Assembly (NCBI GenBank): GCA_036245525.1 | Contig: BTPG01000007.1 | Location: 161,627,452 to 161,691,451 of the forward strand | Direction: 5' to 3' | Origin: Semisulcospira habei | Taxonomy: Eukaryota; Mollusca; Gastropoda; Semisulcospiridae | Length of the DNA: 64,000 nucleotides | Shown: positions 23,101 through 32,472 of the stretch, in pieces | Layout of the letters: each line of letters begins with the position of its first letter | How positions within the stretch are numbered: the stretch's first letter is position 1 | Translations under genes and position numbers: made by a program | The notes under the pieces: model-generated | Seen by the model: only the letters and a program-made list of their open reading frames with translations | Told to the model about the DNA's origin: nothing | The model's database searches: none

Positions 23101-24777
23101 TTGTTCCCAGAGTGTTTCAGGGGAGGAGTCTGCTCGGTCCGCTGTGTCTTTGAGCCTGCGCTGTAATCTGTCTGAAAGGCAGCTTTCACGTCGTCGCGCT
23201 GAAGGCTGGCAACATCAAGCTTTTTCTTGGGGGGCCCCCATTTCTTGGGTTTTGGCTTGACGTGGAGCCTGAGTTTGCAGCGGACAAGGCGGTGGTCAGT
23301 GTGGCACTCCGCGCTGGGCATCACTCTGGTGAGGAGGACATCACTGCGGTCCCTCTGACGCACTAGGACATAGTCGATAAGGTGCCAGTGTTTGGAGCGA
23401 GGATGCATCCAGGTGGTCTTTCGACTGTCCTTTTGCTGAAAAGTAGTGTTGGTGATGACCAGTTGCTGCTCTGCACAGAACTCCAACAGTAGGCGACCAT
23501 TGTCATTGCAGTTCCCGACGCCATGCTTGCCGAGGACTCTTTTCCAGGCTTCAGAGTCCTGGCCCACTCTGGCGTTGAAGTCGCCAAGGATGATGACTTT
23601 GTCGTCTGCAGGGGTGCTCTGTATGAGGCTGCGCAGGTCAGTGTAAAACTTGTCCTTTTCAGCAGGCTCTGCCAGGAGGGTTGGGGAGTACACACTGAGA
23701 AGGGTGACGTGTTGCTGGTGTCTCAGTGGGAGGCGCATGGACATGATGCGGTCTGAGTGACCCGTTGGTAGGTTTTCCAACTTAGTCGCAATGGACGTCT
23801 TGACCATGAAACCCACGCCTGAGAGCCGTCTTTCTGCTTCAGGCCTGCCTGACCAGTAGAGGGTGTACCCAGCGCCAAGTTCTTGGAGGCTTCCTTCGTC
23901 CGGAAGGCGTACTTCACTGAGCGCGGCGATGTCGATGTTTAACCTCCGCAATTCATGGGCAATGAGGGCGGAGCGACGTTCAGGGCGTCCGCTGTCTGCT
24001 TTGTCGAGCATGGTTCGGATGTTCCAGCATGCTACGTTGAGTCCGGTCGTGGTCGTCATGAGAGTGGATCCGTTATTCTTTCTTGTTTTTTGACCGCAGG
24101 AGAAGATGCCCGTTGACCGCGGCTAGCCAACTGGGGTTGCGAGGGGACGAGCTTTGGTTAGGCCACCTTTTCTAGGCCCCTCTCCGTGTGGAGCAAGCAG
24201 TGCTGTCCCTAGAGAAGGCTGCTTGGTCGTTCAGGGTGTGCCGAGTGATGTTGTCATCCCCAGGTCAACATCAGGCGACCAATATCCTGAACCGCCTGCA
24301 TGCAGCTTTGAGACTGCGGCTTCCAGTGACATCTTTCACCTGCCGTTTTGCCCCTCGCCCGTCGCTACAGGACTTGGAATGGTCAGTGTCATGGTCCGTG
24401 GACGTTTCCTAAGGCCTGCGCGGTGGACAGTGGACATTACATTGTACAGTATTGGATTACCACCCTGTTCTTCTACAGTTGGGGATACTGCCCAGGCTAA
24501 GGAGATGGCCAACCCATTATCTGCACAGTGTGTTTACATTGACCAGATCAGTCTGTGTGAGTCAGAGGACGCATGCGAGCTGAGGCAGAATACGCAAGTC
24601 TGGCCACTGCTCCGGGGAATCGAGTAAGTCGCTTATTTTGATGGACGCATCATTTGTCCTGAGTATATATGTTTTTTCATTCATAACTCGTGCTTGCGTG
24701 GTTTCAGTAACGAAGCAGAGTGCTACAGTAGAGATGCATGTGCTACATTAAAACCCGTCTTGGGGAACCAACATTTT
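17184..24777 (+). CDS. Split gene with an EF-hand (four candidate exons)
   Basis: Four open exons with canonical splice sites and compatible phases: 17184-17336 (acceptor CTACTGCAG, donor GTGAGTAG), 17991-18172 (TTGTGCAG, GTGAGGG), 24479-24623 (TTCTACAG, GTAAGTC) and from 24708 (GGTTTCAG; the end may be the GTGAGAAG donor after 24777, or later). In the joined frame the second exon holds a textbook EF-hand loop, DDNHDGSLTVIE, flanked by SF and VEGILAHIHLV, so calcium binding is likely. The next exons are Cys-rich (CVYIDQISLC, SEDACELRQ, AECYSRDACATLK), suggesting a secreted or extracellular protein. The 6.3-kb intron between exons 2 and 3 contains a whole LINE. The second exon also has, in another frame, LDMNKDGLLALASLFGLS, which resembles a first EF-hand, so a frameshift or assembly error is possible. 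I do not recognise the family. First and last exons are missing. Confidence 0.5.
17728..17940. mobile_element. Palindrome, family P1, full length
   Basis: Ends CCCTTTTAGCCCCAGTGG and GGGGCTAAAAGGG, long arms with GACCATGATAATTCAAGGGT and its complement around GGCGCC-TTCA-GGCGCC. It lies in the first identified intron of the EF-hand gene. The left flank TTAATGA retains TTAA; the right end has decayed. Confidence 0.8.
18880..18982. mobile_element. Single arm of a P2 palindrome
   Basis: TTATGAGGATCTATGTGTCT, TTGCAGATGGATC and a final AAAGGAGTTAA match the right half of the P2 element at 20511-20719. The left half is absent. Confidence 0.5.
18985..19560. repeat. Degenerate tandem repeat with TGACCTTGACCTT blocks
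   Basis: Three or four diverged units of about 150 bp share CAAATATGGCC-TTGTGACCTTGACCTT and a CAGCGGTTTCAGAG-like segment. No coding frame is supported. Confidence 0.55.
19561..20510. other. Gene-free stretch with a tRNA-like fragment
   Basis: The minus strand at 20063-20142 resembles a tRNA head: GGCGAAATGGTTAACGC (A box) and GGTTCAAATC (B box). The acceptor stem does not pair, so it is a SINE or tRNA relic at best. The motif AACACG-TTTC and TTTCATAATAGG occurs several times near 19640-20060. The rest shows nothing. Confidence 0.35.
20511..20719. mobile_element. TTAA-ended palindrome, family P2, full length
   Basis: Starts TTTAACCCCTTCCCTGCC and ends TGAAGGGGTTAA. The inner arms TCATGAGCCCCCGCAATTGC and complement form a perfect 40-bp palindrome. 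It lies against the 3' end of the LINE at 20720. Confidence 0.8.
20834..21412 (-). pseudogene. LINE RT C-terminal part with zinc finger
   Basis: Open frame after the frameshift near 21310. It carries the post-RT region (HRWAGHVSRMEDHRLPK), a basic segment and the terminal CSHCGRTCLSRIGLRSHEQA finger typical of this LINE type. Its apparent Met start lies inside the RT overlap and is not biological. Confidence 0.75.
21288..22943 (-). pseudogene. LINE reverse transcriptase segment
   Basis: A 551-codon open frame covering all RT motifs including the catalytic FADD. The apparent start at 22943 is where a frameshift joins it to the endonuclease linker (GFARKKNKDWFDESDVEIQE, 23060-22960). Its intactness argues for recent insertion. 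Confidence 0.85.
23097..24059 (-). pseudogene. LINE apurinic-like endonuclease segment
   Basis: A 320-codon frame starting with ATG at 24059. It carries the catalytic Asp/Asn/His motifs (GDFNARVG, TDHRLV) and the DSRKTTWMHPRSKHWHLIDY target-recognition segment. The last ~15 codons are out of frame because of a frameshift near 23110. Confidence 0.85.
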
Positions 24778-24839
24778 GTGAGAAGTCTTGAAGGGCAAAA
24801 GTGTCAACCTGTCATTAAAGACCATCATTTAGATAGCTA

Positions 24840-25030
24840 CAGCAGGGGCGGACCAGTTACCTCGAGGGGGGGGGGGGGCAACTTTTTTGTTTGGGACCTT
24901 TAACCTCATACAAAAGGCAGGTGTGTGTGTGTGGGGGGGGGGGGGAGGCGCGTGCGTGTTAAGACTCTCACTATTCGCCAAAATATCAAAGGGGCGGTGG
25001 GGGGAGGGGGGGTGGGGGTCCAAACACACC
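24840..25030. repeat. GGGGCGGA-ended G-rich repeat fragment
   Basis: GGGGCGGACCAGTTACCTCG, poly-G, TTTTTTGTTTGGGACCTT and more G tracts. The same order is seen at 32473-32960; related ends lie near 39010, 55775 and 57400. Confidence 0.5.
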
Positions 25031-25273
25031 AAACAGCCACCTAAATGACGGTCGTTAATGGCAGGTGATCTCCCACAGGGGTGGTCGCTCAAAACGGGTT
25101 CTGTTGCACACAGGATGAGCATCTGTCAGTCTGTCTCTCAGTTTGCATGTCTTCCCAGCTGCTTGCCTGCTTTACCTACTGTACAGAACCTGCTTTAAGC
25201 GCCCACCGTTTTTAGAGATCGCCTGTCTTTCAAGCCCATATTTTGGTGACTACAGCCTTCTATAGTATGGTTG

Positions 25274-25446
25274 TTAACCCTTTCAGCCCCAAGGTCCCAT
25301 TTCTCAAATTTTTGAAGTGTTGCCTAACGACTATGTACCAGTTATAGGAGATGGATTGGTCAGGCGCCAAGCTCATATGGCACTACCCTTGAATTATCAC
25401 GATCAATCTATCTCCTGCGGCAGGGTCCCTGGGCTAAAAGGGTTAA
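25274..25446. mobile_element. TTAA-ended palindrome P1 with internal deletion
   Basis: TTAACCCTTTCAGCCCCAAG and GGGCTAAAAGGGTTAA are intact ends with TTAA on both sides, but the left arm's core is deleted: GGATTGGTC is followed directly by AGGCGCC. It shows that the ends define the element, not the perfect hairpin. Confidence 0.8.
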
Positions 25447-25599
25447 TGCCAGGTTATACCCCCCCCCCCTTTCAAGACTTCTGTTGAGAGAGCACCCGTC
25501 ATACAAGACCACATAATTTGTGCAAAAGATGTTAGTTCAAAACAGGTTGTGCTGCACCAGTCTAGTTGTAATTTATGCCGGTGCTGTGTTGGTGTGTTT

Positions 25600-25765
25600 G
25601 ATGCCTGGCATTTAAAGTGATCTGCACCATGGCAGGCTGTGATTGCTCAAATACACTAATAAGACGGGTTATCAATGTTGTGTTGCCTCAGCTGACTTTT
25701 CTACCCTTCTTTTCACAATCTTTGTGCGTAGGCACACGTACCAGAGGTTTTTCACTGGGGTTTTT
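25600..25765 (+). pseudogene. Relic of a Kazal-gene terminal exon and 3' flank
   Basis: ATCTGCACCATGGCAGGCTG, then GATTGC, TTGCCTCAGCTGACT, TCTACCCTTCTTTTCACAAT and GTAGGCACACGTACCAG match, in order, the minus-strand end of Kazal gene C (29620 down to 29505). This copy is on the plus strand and lacks the in-frame stop after GATTGC (TCA instead of TGA). No Kazal core exon is nearby, so it is an inverted duplicated fragment. Confidence 0.55.
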
Positions 25766-26020
25766 TTTGTGTTTTTTTTTTTTTTTTGACGGAAGGAACG
25801 CTCCTACGCACAAAGGATTAGAAAAGTCTTTAATGTTACGACATCAGACTTAATATTTTAAGTTGGCCCTTTTGTCTAACATTACCGTGTGACGTACTTA
25901 GAACATTTAGAAAGAAGAAACTGAGATCTATTAACCTTACTGGCTGGAAGAAGTCGCATTCAATTTTGAAGTTTTTTGTCTACAAAATTTTAATCTGGTG
26001 CATTTTTGTTCAAATACTGT

Positions 26021-26489
26021 TTAAAAAACTAGACCGAAAGGGTTGACTGCCAGTGCCTGTAATTTAGAAGAAACTACCAAGTAAGTAGGAAAAGGCACTG
26101 TCAAGGGAGAGAAGTGTGCATGATAGACCAATGATCATAGATCTACTTTGGTCCAAGCACACACAAAAAAAAAAAGGTAGGAAAGAGGGGGGCGCTAAGT
26201 AAGAGACTGAAAGCAATGCATATTTCCATGCACCTAGGGGCTGGAACAGTGGGATATGTGATACGCCCCCCTTCGGGGGGGCTTCCATATGCATTGCTTT
26301 CAGTCTCTTACTTAGCGCCCCCCTCTTTCCTATCTTTTTTTTTGTGTGTGCTTGGACCAAAGTAGATCTATGATCATTGGTCTATCATGCACACTTCTCT
26401 CCCTTGACAGTGCCTTTTCCTACTTACTTGGTAGTTTCTTCTAAATTACAGGCACTGGCAGTCAACCCTTTCGGTCTAGTTTTTTACTA
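26021..26489. repeat. 470-bp palindrome
   Basis: Two arms of about 225 bp run from AAAAAACTAGACCGAAAGGG inward to CCCCCCTTCGGGGGGG near 26275. They include GTAATTTAGAAGAAACTACC, TGATCATAGATCTAC, GGGGGGCGCTAAGTAAGAG and their complements. A third partial copy lies in direct orientation at 26740-26985. Confidence 0.8.
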
Positions 26490-26739
26490 CAATTTCGACT
26501 GCAACCCCCTCCCCCTTTTTAGTAGGTTTTCTCTTAGGGTGCATGGAAATTTGGCTCTAGGTGGAGGCATGGAATGTATGCCCCTGCAGAAACCACAGTA
26601 AAATGTGGTCTTCTTTGCAGGTAAGCAGAAATTTCTTCTCTTCCTCCAGTATAGCCGATGGTGTGCTGAGGAGGTCGCCAAGACCGAAACAGCTGTCCGC
26701 ACCGGCTCAATATCTGGACCCCCTCTTGGGGGACCTAGA

Positions 26740-26985
26740 TTTAAATTTCCATGCACCTAGGGGCTGGAACAGTGGGATATGTGATACGCCCCCCTTCGGG
26801 GGGGGGGGGGGGGCTTCCATATGCATTGCTTTCAGTCTCTTACTTAGCGCCCCCCTCTTTCCTATCTTTTTTTTTTTTTTGTGTGCTTGGACCAAAGAAG
26901 ATCTATGATCATTGGTCTATCATGCACACTTCTCTCCCTTGACAGTGCCTTTTCCTACTTACTTGGTAGTTTCTTCCAAATACTG
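26740..26985. repeat. Third copy of the palindrome arm
   Basis: It matches the right half of 26021-26489: CCATGCACCTAGGGGCTGG, GTGATACGCCCCCCTTCGGG, CATTGCTTTCAGTCTCTTAC, TTGGTAGTTTCTTCCAAATA. It differs mainly in the lengths of the poly-G and poly-T runs. Confidence 0.8.
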
Positions 26986-27118
26986 TTTAGTTTCACTATG
27001 CATACTTTGAAGTAAATCGTAACCTCAGGACTGGAAGCTTAAAAAAATGAGCAGCAAAGCAAAGAGACAGGCACCAAGTCAAACACTAAAACACATAAGC
27101 TCACGAATAGGTCTAGCT

Positions 27119-27187
27119 ATTGCTGGTCTGTCAGTTTTGACCTTACGGCCTAGGAGCCGTAGGGCCCAATATCACAGACCAGTATAC
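27119..27187. mobile_element. Palindrome, family P3, diverged
   Basis: GCTGGTCTGTCAG and ATCACAGACCAGTATAC surround GACCTTACGGCC-TAGGA-GCCGTAGGGCC. Family members with better ends lie at 33247, 47358 and 60060. Confidence 0.6.
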
Positions 27188-27189
27188 AA

Positions 27190-29514
27190 AAGAAGATTTG
27201 ACACAAAACACACTCAAAGCTTTTCATTTTATTGCACAATCCATGTACTCTTTTCAGTTTTAGATCGCATTTTAGTTTGCAGTCTTAATTTCTAAATCTA
27301 ATCCCAGTCCACCTCGCTTCATCAAATTTGCCCAGTGGAGGCAAAACACGTGAAGTCCATTTTGCGAAAAGTCATCTTGTATTCACTGTGACATGAAGTG
27401 AACAATATTGCTTTCGCACAGAAATGGACTTGCTGTCGTAATTTGCCTGCTCGGGGCAGAACTGTTGGGTTGCTGACACTGGGTGGGACTGATCCAATTC
27501 TGATATCTACCGTTGAATTGCTGACGTTTGAATGTTCGTGGAAGAACTTCAGCTGCTTTTATTCACATGGGCCACAGCCTCTCAGCGTCAGGCTTGAGCT
27601 GCAAACAAGAGAAAGCCTTTTAAGTTTAACCCATTTAGCCACGAGGCAAAATAGCAGGAGACGGATCGACCATGATAATTCAAGGGTATTGCCAGATTAG
27701 CTTGGCGCCTAATGGCGCCAAGCTAATCTGACACTACCCTTGAATTATCATGGTCGATCCATCTCCTGCAGCGGGTACATAGCCGATAGGCGAGGATTCC
27801 AACATTTAGGAAATGCAGCCATTAAATGGGTTTTTAAAAAAATGCATGTATTACTATGAGGTAAGGATACCAACATATTTTGTGGTTCAAAACGGTATGC
27901 GTTATCAACACTGAACTAAGTTTTTTTTTTTGAAGAGTTCAGTTGAGCCTGTGACAAAAGGTCGTTTGTACCAAAGGTAACAACCAACAGAAATGTCCAA
28001 AGTAAGGCCCAACAGAGATGTCTTTATAATAGGCTTATTTTAGGCACTGGTTAGTTTTGATGTATCTGGCATGTGGGCATGTGAAATAATTAATGTGAAT
28101 GCAGAAACTGATTTCCAGCAGCGAGTAATTAAATCTGTCCTTTTCTGAAAATGTTACGGTGGACATACGGTGATAAATATGATCACATTAAGTCAGTTAT
28201 CTTTTTTTTTTTTTTTGATTATTCTATTTCAAAAGAAATTAACTGTATAACCTGTTCTCACAAGTGGAAATATGAAGAGTATTTTATTCTTTTTGAAATT
28301 AAGTTTTCTGTACCAATCAGTGTTGCTTGTTACGGTGGCCATACTCAGTTAATTTAAATCACAAAAACACAGCTCTTTGTGTGATTACCACATTTTGCAA
28401 AAACAAGTTCTTCAGTCGTTATCCTTGGATGAGATAACAGAAATACAAATATGTTCCCGTCACTCAGCAGAGAAAATGTTTGTCACACTCTGTGCGACAC
28501 TGGACATACTGTTGGACATACACATGAAAATCCTCTATAGATCAGTCATTCTGGTGAAAAGGAAACTTTGTGAAAAATGCCATTGTTCCGACAACAATGT
28601 CTTTATATCGGAATCACAAAAAGAACTAATTTTATGTTGTAGTGCGGTTTTCTTGACTAAAAATGTTAGTAGTTACGCACACGACGTTTTGTCACAGGCT
28701 CATGTATTATCATGATGTAAGGATACCAACATATTTGGAAGTTCAAAACAACACGCGTTAGCAACACTAAGGTTTCTGAAGAGTTCAATTGTATAATTAT
28801 GAGTAACAGCAGCCTTGTTGAAATGCACGTTTGGGGTATGTCGCAAACCGCGTCAACCGCCTGAACTATGACACTCAAAGTGAAGCTGACGTCAGCTAAT
28901 GGCATCATTTACTTGCTCGTCCATCTCCGCCGCTGTGTGAAACACTAAATAGTCAGCCGCTGCGGTGGAGATATAGCGGGTCGTAATCTACAATTGAACT
29001 ATGACTTTGCGGTGTATTCTCTCCAATTTGGGCAAGGGGCAGGAAGTCCATTCTTGCGTAAAGCTGTATTTATTTTTGTAATACAAGGACAATTAACTTT
29101 TGTGCAAAAACTATCTTTTGCCAATTAGTAGGGTGGTATGGCCAAAGACCCTATAGTATGGCTCTGATGTAGGTAGGATTTTTGTTATTGGGTGCTATTG
29201 TGAAGCTTTAAGCCCTCGGGAATAAACGCACAGACCAACATACACATTTTAAAAGTACATAAACAAATAAATAAAAATGAATAAATAACAAACAACCAAG
29301 GAACGTTACGACTGTCATTTATGAGTGTAAGAAGGAGGCAACAAAATGAAACTGCTAGCGCTTGTCTGAGTCGTTAGCGGTTTCCCCGAGCTATAATTAA
29401 AACATCCTCCAGGCAGTAAAGGGATATAGACACTTCTGCTCTTCTCCTGTGTACTGAGAAGAGTTACTTCCGTTACGAGCAAATAAAAGTGGACATAATT
29501 ATCTGGTACGTGTG
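27190..29514. other. Mostly gene-free, with a direct duplication
   Basis: A segment with AAGGATACCAACATATTT, GTTCAAAAC and AAGAGTTCA occurs at 27858-27948 and again at 28718-28795. A 112-codon open frame at 28377-28715 (+) has no recognisable domain or splice support and may be chance. A P1 palindrome lies at 27626-27832 (listed separately). Nothing else is supported. Confidence 0.4.
27626..27832. mobile_element. TTAA-ended palindrome, family P1
   Basis: Starts TTTAACCCATTTAGCCACG and ends near GCAGCCATTAAATGGGTTTT. Core arms GATCGACCATGATAATTCAA and complement around GGCGCC-TAAT-GGCGCC. Confidence 0.75.
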
Positions 29515-29574
29515 CCTACTCGCATGCATTGTGAAAAGAAGGGTAGAAGAGTGTTAGCTGAGGCAAGACGAAAT

Positions 29575-30605
29575 TCAGCAATCAAAGCCTGTCATGGAAC
29601 ATATCGCTTTTAATTTTTCAGTGCGCCACGCATCAATAGCTGCGACAGCGTCATATAGCGTAACACGGTGACACCTCTGCACGGCATTCTGGCCAGTCAT
29701 TGAGTGGAAGGTATGGTCCCACACGGTTACGGAGATTACACTCAAATAAACAGGAAACGAATAACTCACGACTTCCTGAAGACGAAATTTTCAGTTTTCA
29801 AAAAGATATGTATCGCATTTCTGGTGACAGATCGACCATGATAGTTGAAGGTAGTGTCAGAATAGCTTGGTACCCCTGTAGGCGCCAAGCTATTCTGACA
29901 CCACCTTCAACTATCATGGTCGAGCCACATCCTGTAGGAGCATGTCGGGGCTGTATGGTCTAAACAAGGCTTACTCGCACTCGGCTCGTTGCGCGTTAAA
30001 CATGCATGGGTTTCCGTAGGTTGCGCCGTCAGACCCGCAGACAGGGTCATACTCCCTCGTACAGGGGGCAGAAGCTGTGCATTTGATAATCTGGCTGTTT
30101 GCCAGGGCTGCAATTACAGAAGAGAATATCAACCGTAATAATCCCTTCGCTGCTGGGACTGACATTGGAAACAAAACATACTACTCACAATAACTTAAAG
30201 GCCACCGTGAAAATTATGATTTCAAGTAAGCACAACTCTGTCAATTTATTAGGGTGGTTTTTTTTTTTTTTTTTTTTTTTTTTGGGGGGGGGGGGGGGGG
30301 ATATTTGACAAGGCTGTAGAATGCGTCTACAATCTTGTCTAAAAATTCCAAAACAAAATTAAAATTACGTTTACAGTCCTGTCTGAAATTTCATAACAAA
30401 ATCTTTAAATTTGACAGTTTTACTCTTTGCGTGCAGCCACCAGTACTATTCAGTAAAAGAACGATTTCTGAACGTGTTGGGATTGTTCCTACGCTGCTTG
30501 TATCAAACAGTGTAGAGACGATTCCCACAACGTTAACAGGCGTATAATGGGATATACCAAGTACGTACCAGCAAGGGAGAGCAGAACCAAAGCGATCTTC
30601 AGCAT
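29575..30605 (-). CDS. Kazal gene C: secreted Kazal-type serine protease inhibitor
   Basis: Exon 1 is 30605-30569: ATG, signal peptide [12 protein letters not shown], donor GTACGT, phase 1. Exon 2 is 30107-29975, after acceptor [18 protein letters not shown], then [10 protein letters not shown], then [11 protein letters not shown] and MFNAQRAEC, ending with donor GTAAGCC, phase 2. The spacing C-x5-C-x7-C-x10-C-x8-C fits a non-classical invertebrate Kazal domain. The sixth Cys must come from exon 3, for which the open frame ending [13 protein letters not shown] at 29575 is the candidate; its acceptor is unresolved (TTTATTTGAG near 29740 fits the phase). The likely role is extracellular inhibition of a serine protease, with the reactive-site residue two after the second Cys (P1 by convention, here Arg). 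A TATA box lies 90 bp upstream. A P1 palindrome sits in intron 2. Confidence 0.75.
29823..29935. mobile_element. Palindrome, family P1, in intron 2 of Kazal C
   Basis: GACCATGATAGTTGAAGG and complement around a damaged centre (GGTACCCCTGTAGGCGCC). It is at the same position as 62085-62195 in gene D, so it was inserted before the duplication. It has since diverged. Confidence 0.75.
30257..30301. repeat. Poly-T/poly-G tract
   Basis: About 25 T followed by about 18 G. It lies in intron 1 of Kazal C and is absent from the duplicate at 62495-62515. Confidence 0.9.
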
Positions 30606-30693
30606 GGTGCAGAGAGTTTACAGCGACGTTCAGAAAGATTGCTTAAAACTTTGTCTGAGGACTTCCCTTGTTCGCCACAGATCCGCGAAGCGG

Positions 30694-30701
30694 CTTATAT
30701 A
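30694..30701 (-). promoter_or_regulatory. TATA box of Kazal gene C
   Basis: TATATAAG on the minus strand, 90-95 bp before the start codon. Conserved in the duplicate (62951-62958). Confidence 0.6.
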
Positions 30702-31540
30702 CAGACCAAACCACTTAACTCATTGGGGTGTATACATCGTTGTTCTACGATTGGAGATGGCTATCAAAACATAATTACCAGGAGTAAACACGTGTCGCAG
30801 ATGTTCAAGGATATTGCCGAATAAATAACAAGTGAACTCGAGTAGGTGGCCATTTTGATAGGCGGTTTCACACCCATCCAAAGCCTGTCACCAAACCGCT
30901 TCCATCTGCAAGAGCAGTAGATACTCAGGGGCCACTGTGATGTGATTGGCTAATGAGAATATATGGCTCTTGCGTCAGGTGGAGGTGGAGGGGCGGGGAA
31001 GGGAGGAGGGGGCGTTCTGGGTTATGGACTGTTCACACAACGACCGTAAAATTACGGTTGTTGTAGTTATTGTCACTTTATAAGGACTTGCTCAAGAGCG
31101 TATGCAGCTCCACCCATATATCAATATAGAATATTTATGATGGAGGCCTAAGTGGACACATTGGATTTTACAATTTGTTAGTACTTGGTCTAATATGGGA
31201 CATTCAGGCTTCCTTCCTTCGCTATGGGCATGCTGGAACGGTGCAACACCTCAGTTTAGCTTAGCAGTGGAGGTTAGGTCACTTATAAAAAAGGTTTTGT
31301 ATGCAAATTGCTACAAAGCATTTTACAGCACATATAAACAAGAAATGTGCATGTCTGTTTCAGATATATAGTGGTGATTAAACTGACAATAGCTGTCTTA
31401 CCATATCATACGTAAACAAGCACTATGCAATCGAATCTGCCATATACTATTTTCCCTCCAACACCACCATCTAACCTCCCCGTTATTTTCACGTCCGGCG
31501 CATGGGCAGGCTCTGAGAAGGTCGTGCTGCTGTCAGGACA
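30702..31540. other. Upstream flank of Kazal C, duplicated at 62960-63480
   Basis: No ORF of interest. It contains a TTAACTCATTGGGGTGTA end-like fragment near 30716 and a G-rich stretch. CTTCCTTCCTTCGCTATGGG, AACAAGAAATGTGCATGTCT and neighbouring blocks recur in the gene D flank. Confidence 0.5.
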
Positions 31541-31755
31541 TTAACCCTTTTAGCCCGAAGGTCCCATTTCTCAAATTTTGGAGGTGTTGCCTAACGACTA
31601 TGTAATAGTTGCAGGAGATGGCTTGACCATGATAATTCAATGGTAGAGCCAGATTATCTTGGCGCCTGAAGGCGCCAAGCTAATCTGGCACTACCCTTGA
31701 ATTACCATGGTCAAGCCATCTCCTGCTGTAGGGATCCGGGGCTAAAAGGGTTAAG
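31541..31755. mobile_element. TTAA-ended palindrome, family P1, full length
   Basis: The best full P1: it starts TTAACCCTTTTAGCCCGAAG and ends GGGGCTAAAAGGGTTAA, 215 bp, TTAA on both sides. Inner arms CTTGACCATGATAATTCAA and complement. The outer region CCCATTTCTCAAATTTTGGA is present on the left only, so the pairing is interrupted there. Confidence 0.85.
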
Positions 31756-32472
31756 CAATGTACAACCGACTAACCCATCAGCTCCCCCCCCCCCCACACA
31801 CACACACTCCCCTACCCTCGTCCCCCACTCGCCATCACACCCTCACTATGTCGGTTTGCGTAGGTAAGGGGTAGGGGCGGCATACTGGACTCGTTGTATC
31901 TGTGTGTCGGTGTGTGTGAAATCGAATACCGTAGTACACCTAATCGGTATGGAATATGCGTTATTGAATCTCGTCACTGAGGTGGGGGGAGGTGTGTGTG
32001 TGGGGAGCGGGGGGGGGGGGGTTACAGATTTGACTCCCCACCAAGGTAAGTGAACATTTGCCCAACAGCGATGGATCATGCAATAAATCTAATACGTAAC
32101 GGTTCACCAGCACTTTTATCAGCTCTCATATCTGGACGTCGGTTGTTCTTGTATCGCTTGTTGGCATTAAACCCAGACCAGAAAGGTGGCTGCTACTTAT
32201 CTTTTCCTGATGCCTTATTTTTTCCTGATGGGAAGATGCAACTCTTGTTAGCATTGCCTTTGTGTATTCGTCAAATGTTTTATTTGTTTGAAATTGCGTA
32301 TATGTTGATTAGTATGTACGGTCATATTTTATTGTAATATTCTACATTCTGTGATTGATTTGCACATGGACCTCCCATGCATCAAATTTCGCCTTTGGTG
32401 ACAATACAGATTTATTGAATTGAATTTAATTGAATTCAATAAACTGAAATGATCTAACTGAACTGAATTGAA

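Larger units (their letters stand above)
20720..24437 (-). mobile_element. Near-complete APE-RT non-LTR retrotransposon
   Basis: On the minus strand the order is a 5' untranslated region (about 24437-24060), an apurinic-type endonuclease (from 24059) with ACWNIRTM, LSEVRL, VYSPT, GDFNARVG and CHTDHRLVRC motifs, a linker, and a reverse transcriptase (22943-21288) with GIDGIPPE, NYRGITLL, AFDTVSR, GVKQGCVLAPTLF and the catalytic FFADDAALVAHT, then YLGCIITSD. A C-terminal part follows with HRWAGHVSRM, RGAPKKRYKD and a CSHCGRTC-x8-H-type zinc finger, ending at 20834. At least three frameshifts (near 23110, 22950 and 21310) break a single ancestral ORF, so it is inactive but young. The clade (RTE or Nimb/I side) is uncertain. 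It lies antisense in an intron of the EF-hand gene. Confidence 0.85.
29519..32370. repeat. Segmental duplication, copy 1 (Kazal C locus)
   Basis: Its blocks match 61772-64000: the Kazal gene, its promoter and its upstream flank. An extra ~700 bp (31242-31943), including a P1 palindrome, is absent at the corresponding point of the second copy, whose upstream blocks are in a different order. Confidence 0.8.

Noticed and set aside
24154..24478. Coding frame upstream of the exon at 24479
   Set aside because: It overlaps the antisense LINE 5' region; only the part after the TTCTACAG acceptor has splice support.
28377..28715. 112-codon open frame
   Set aside because: No domain, no splice context and A/T-rich composition; one such frame is expected by chance in this much sequence.
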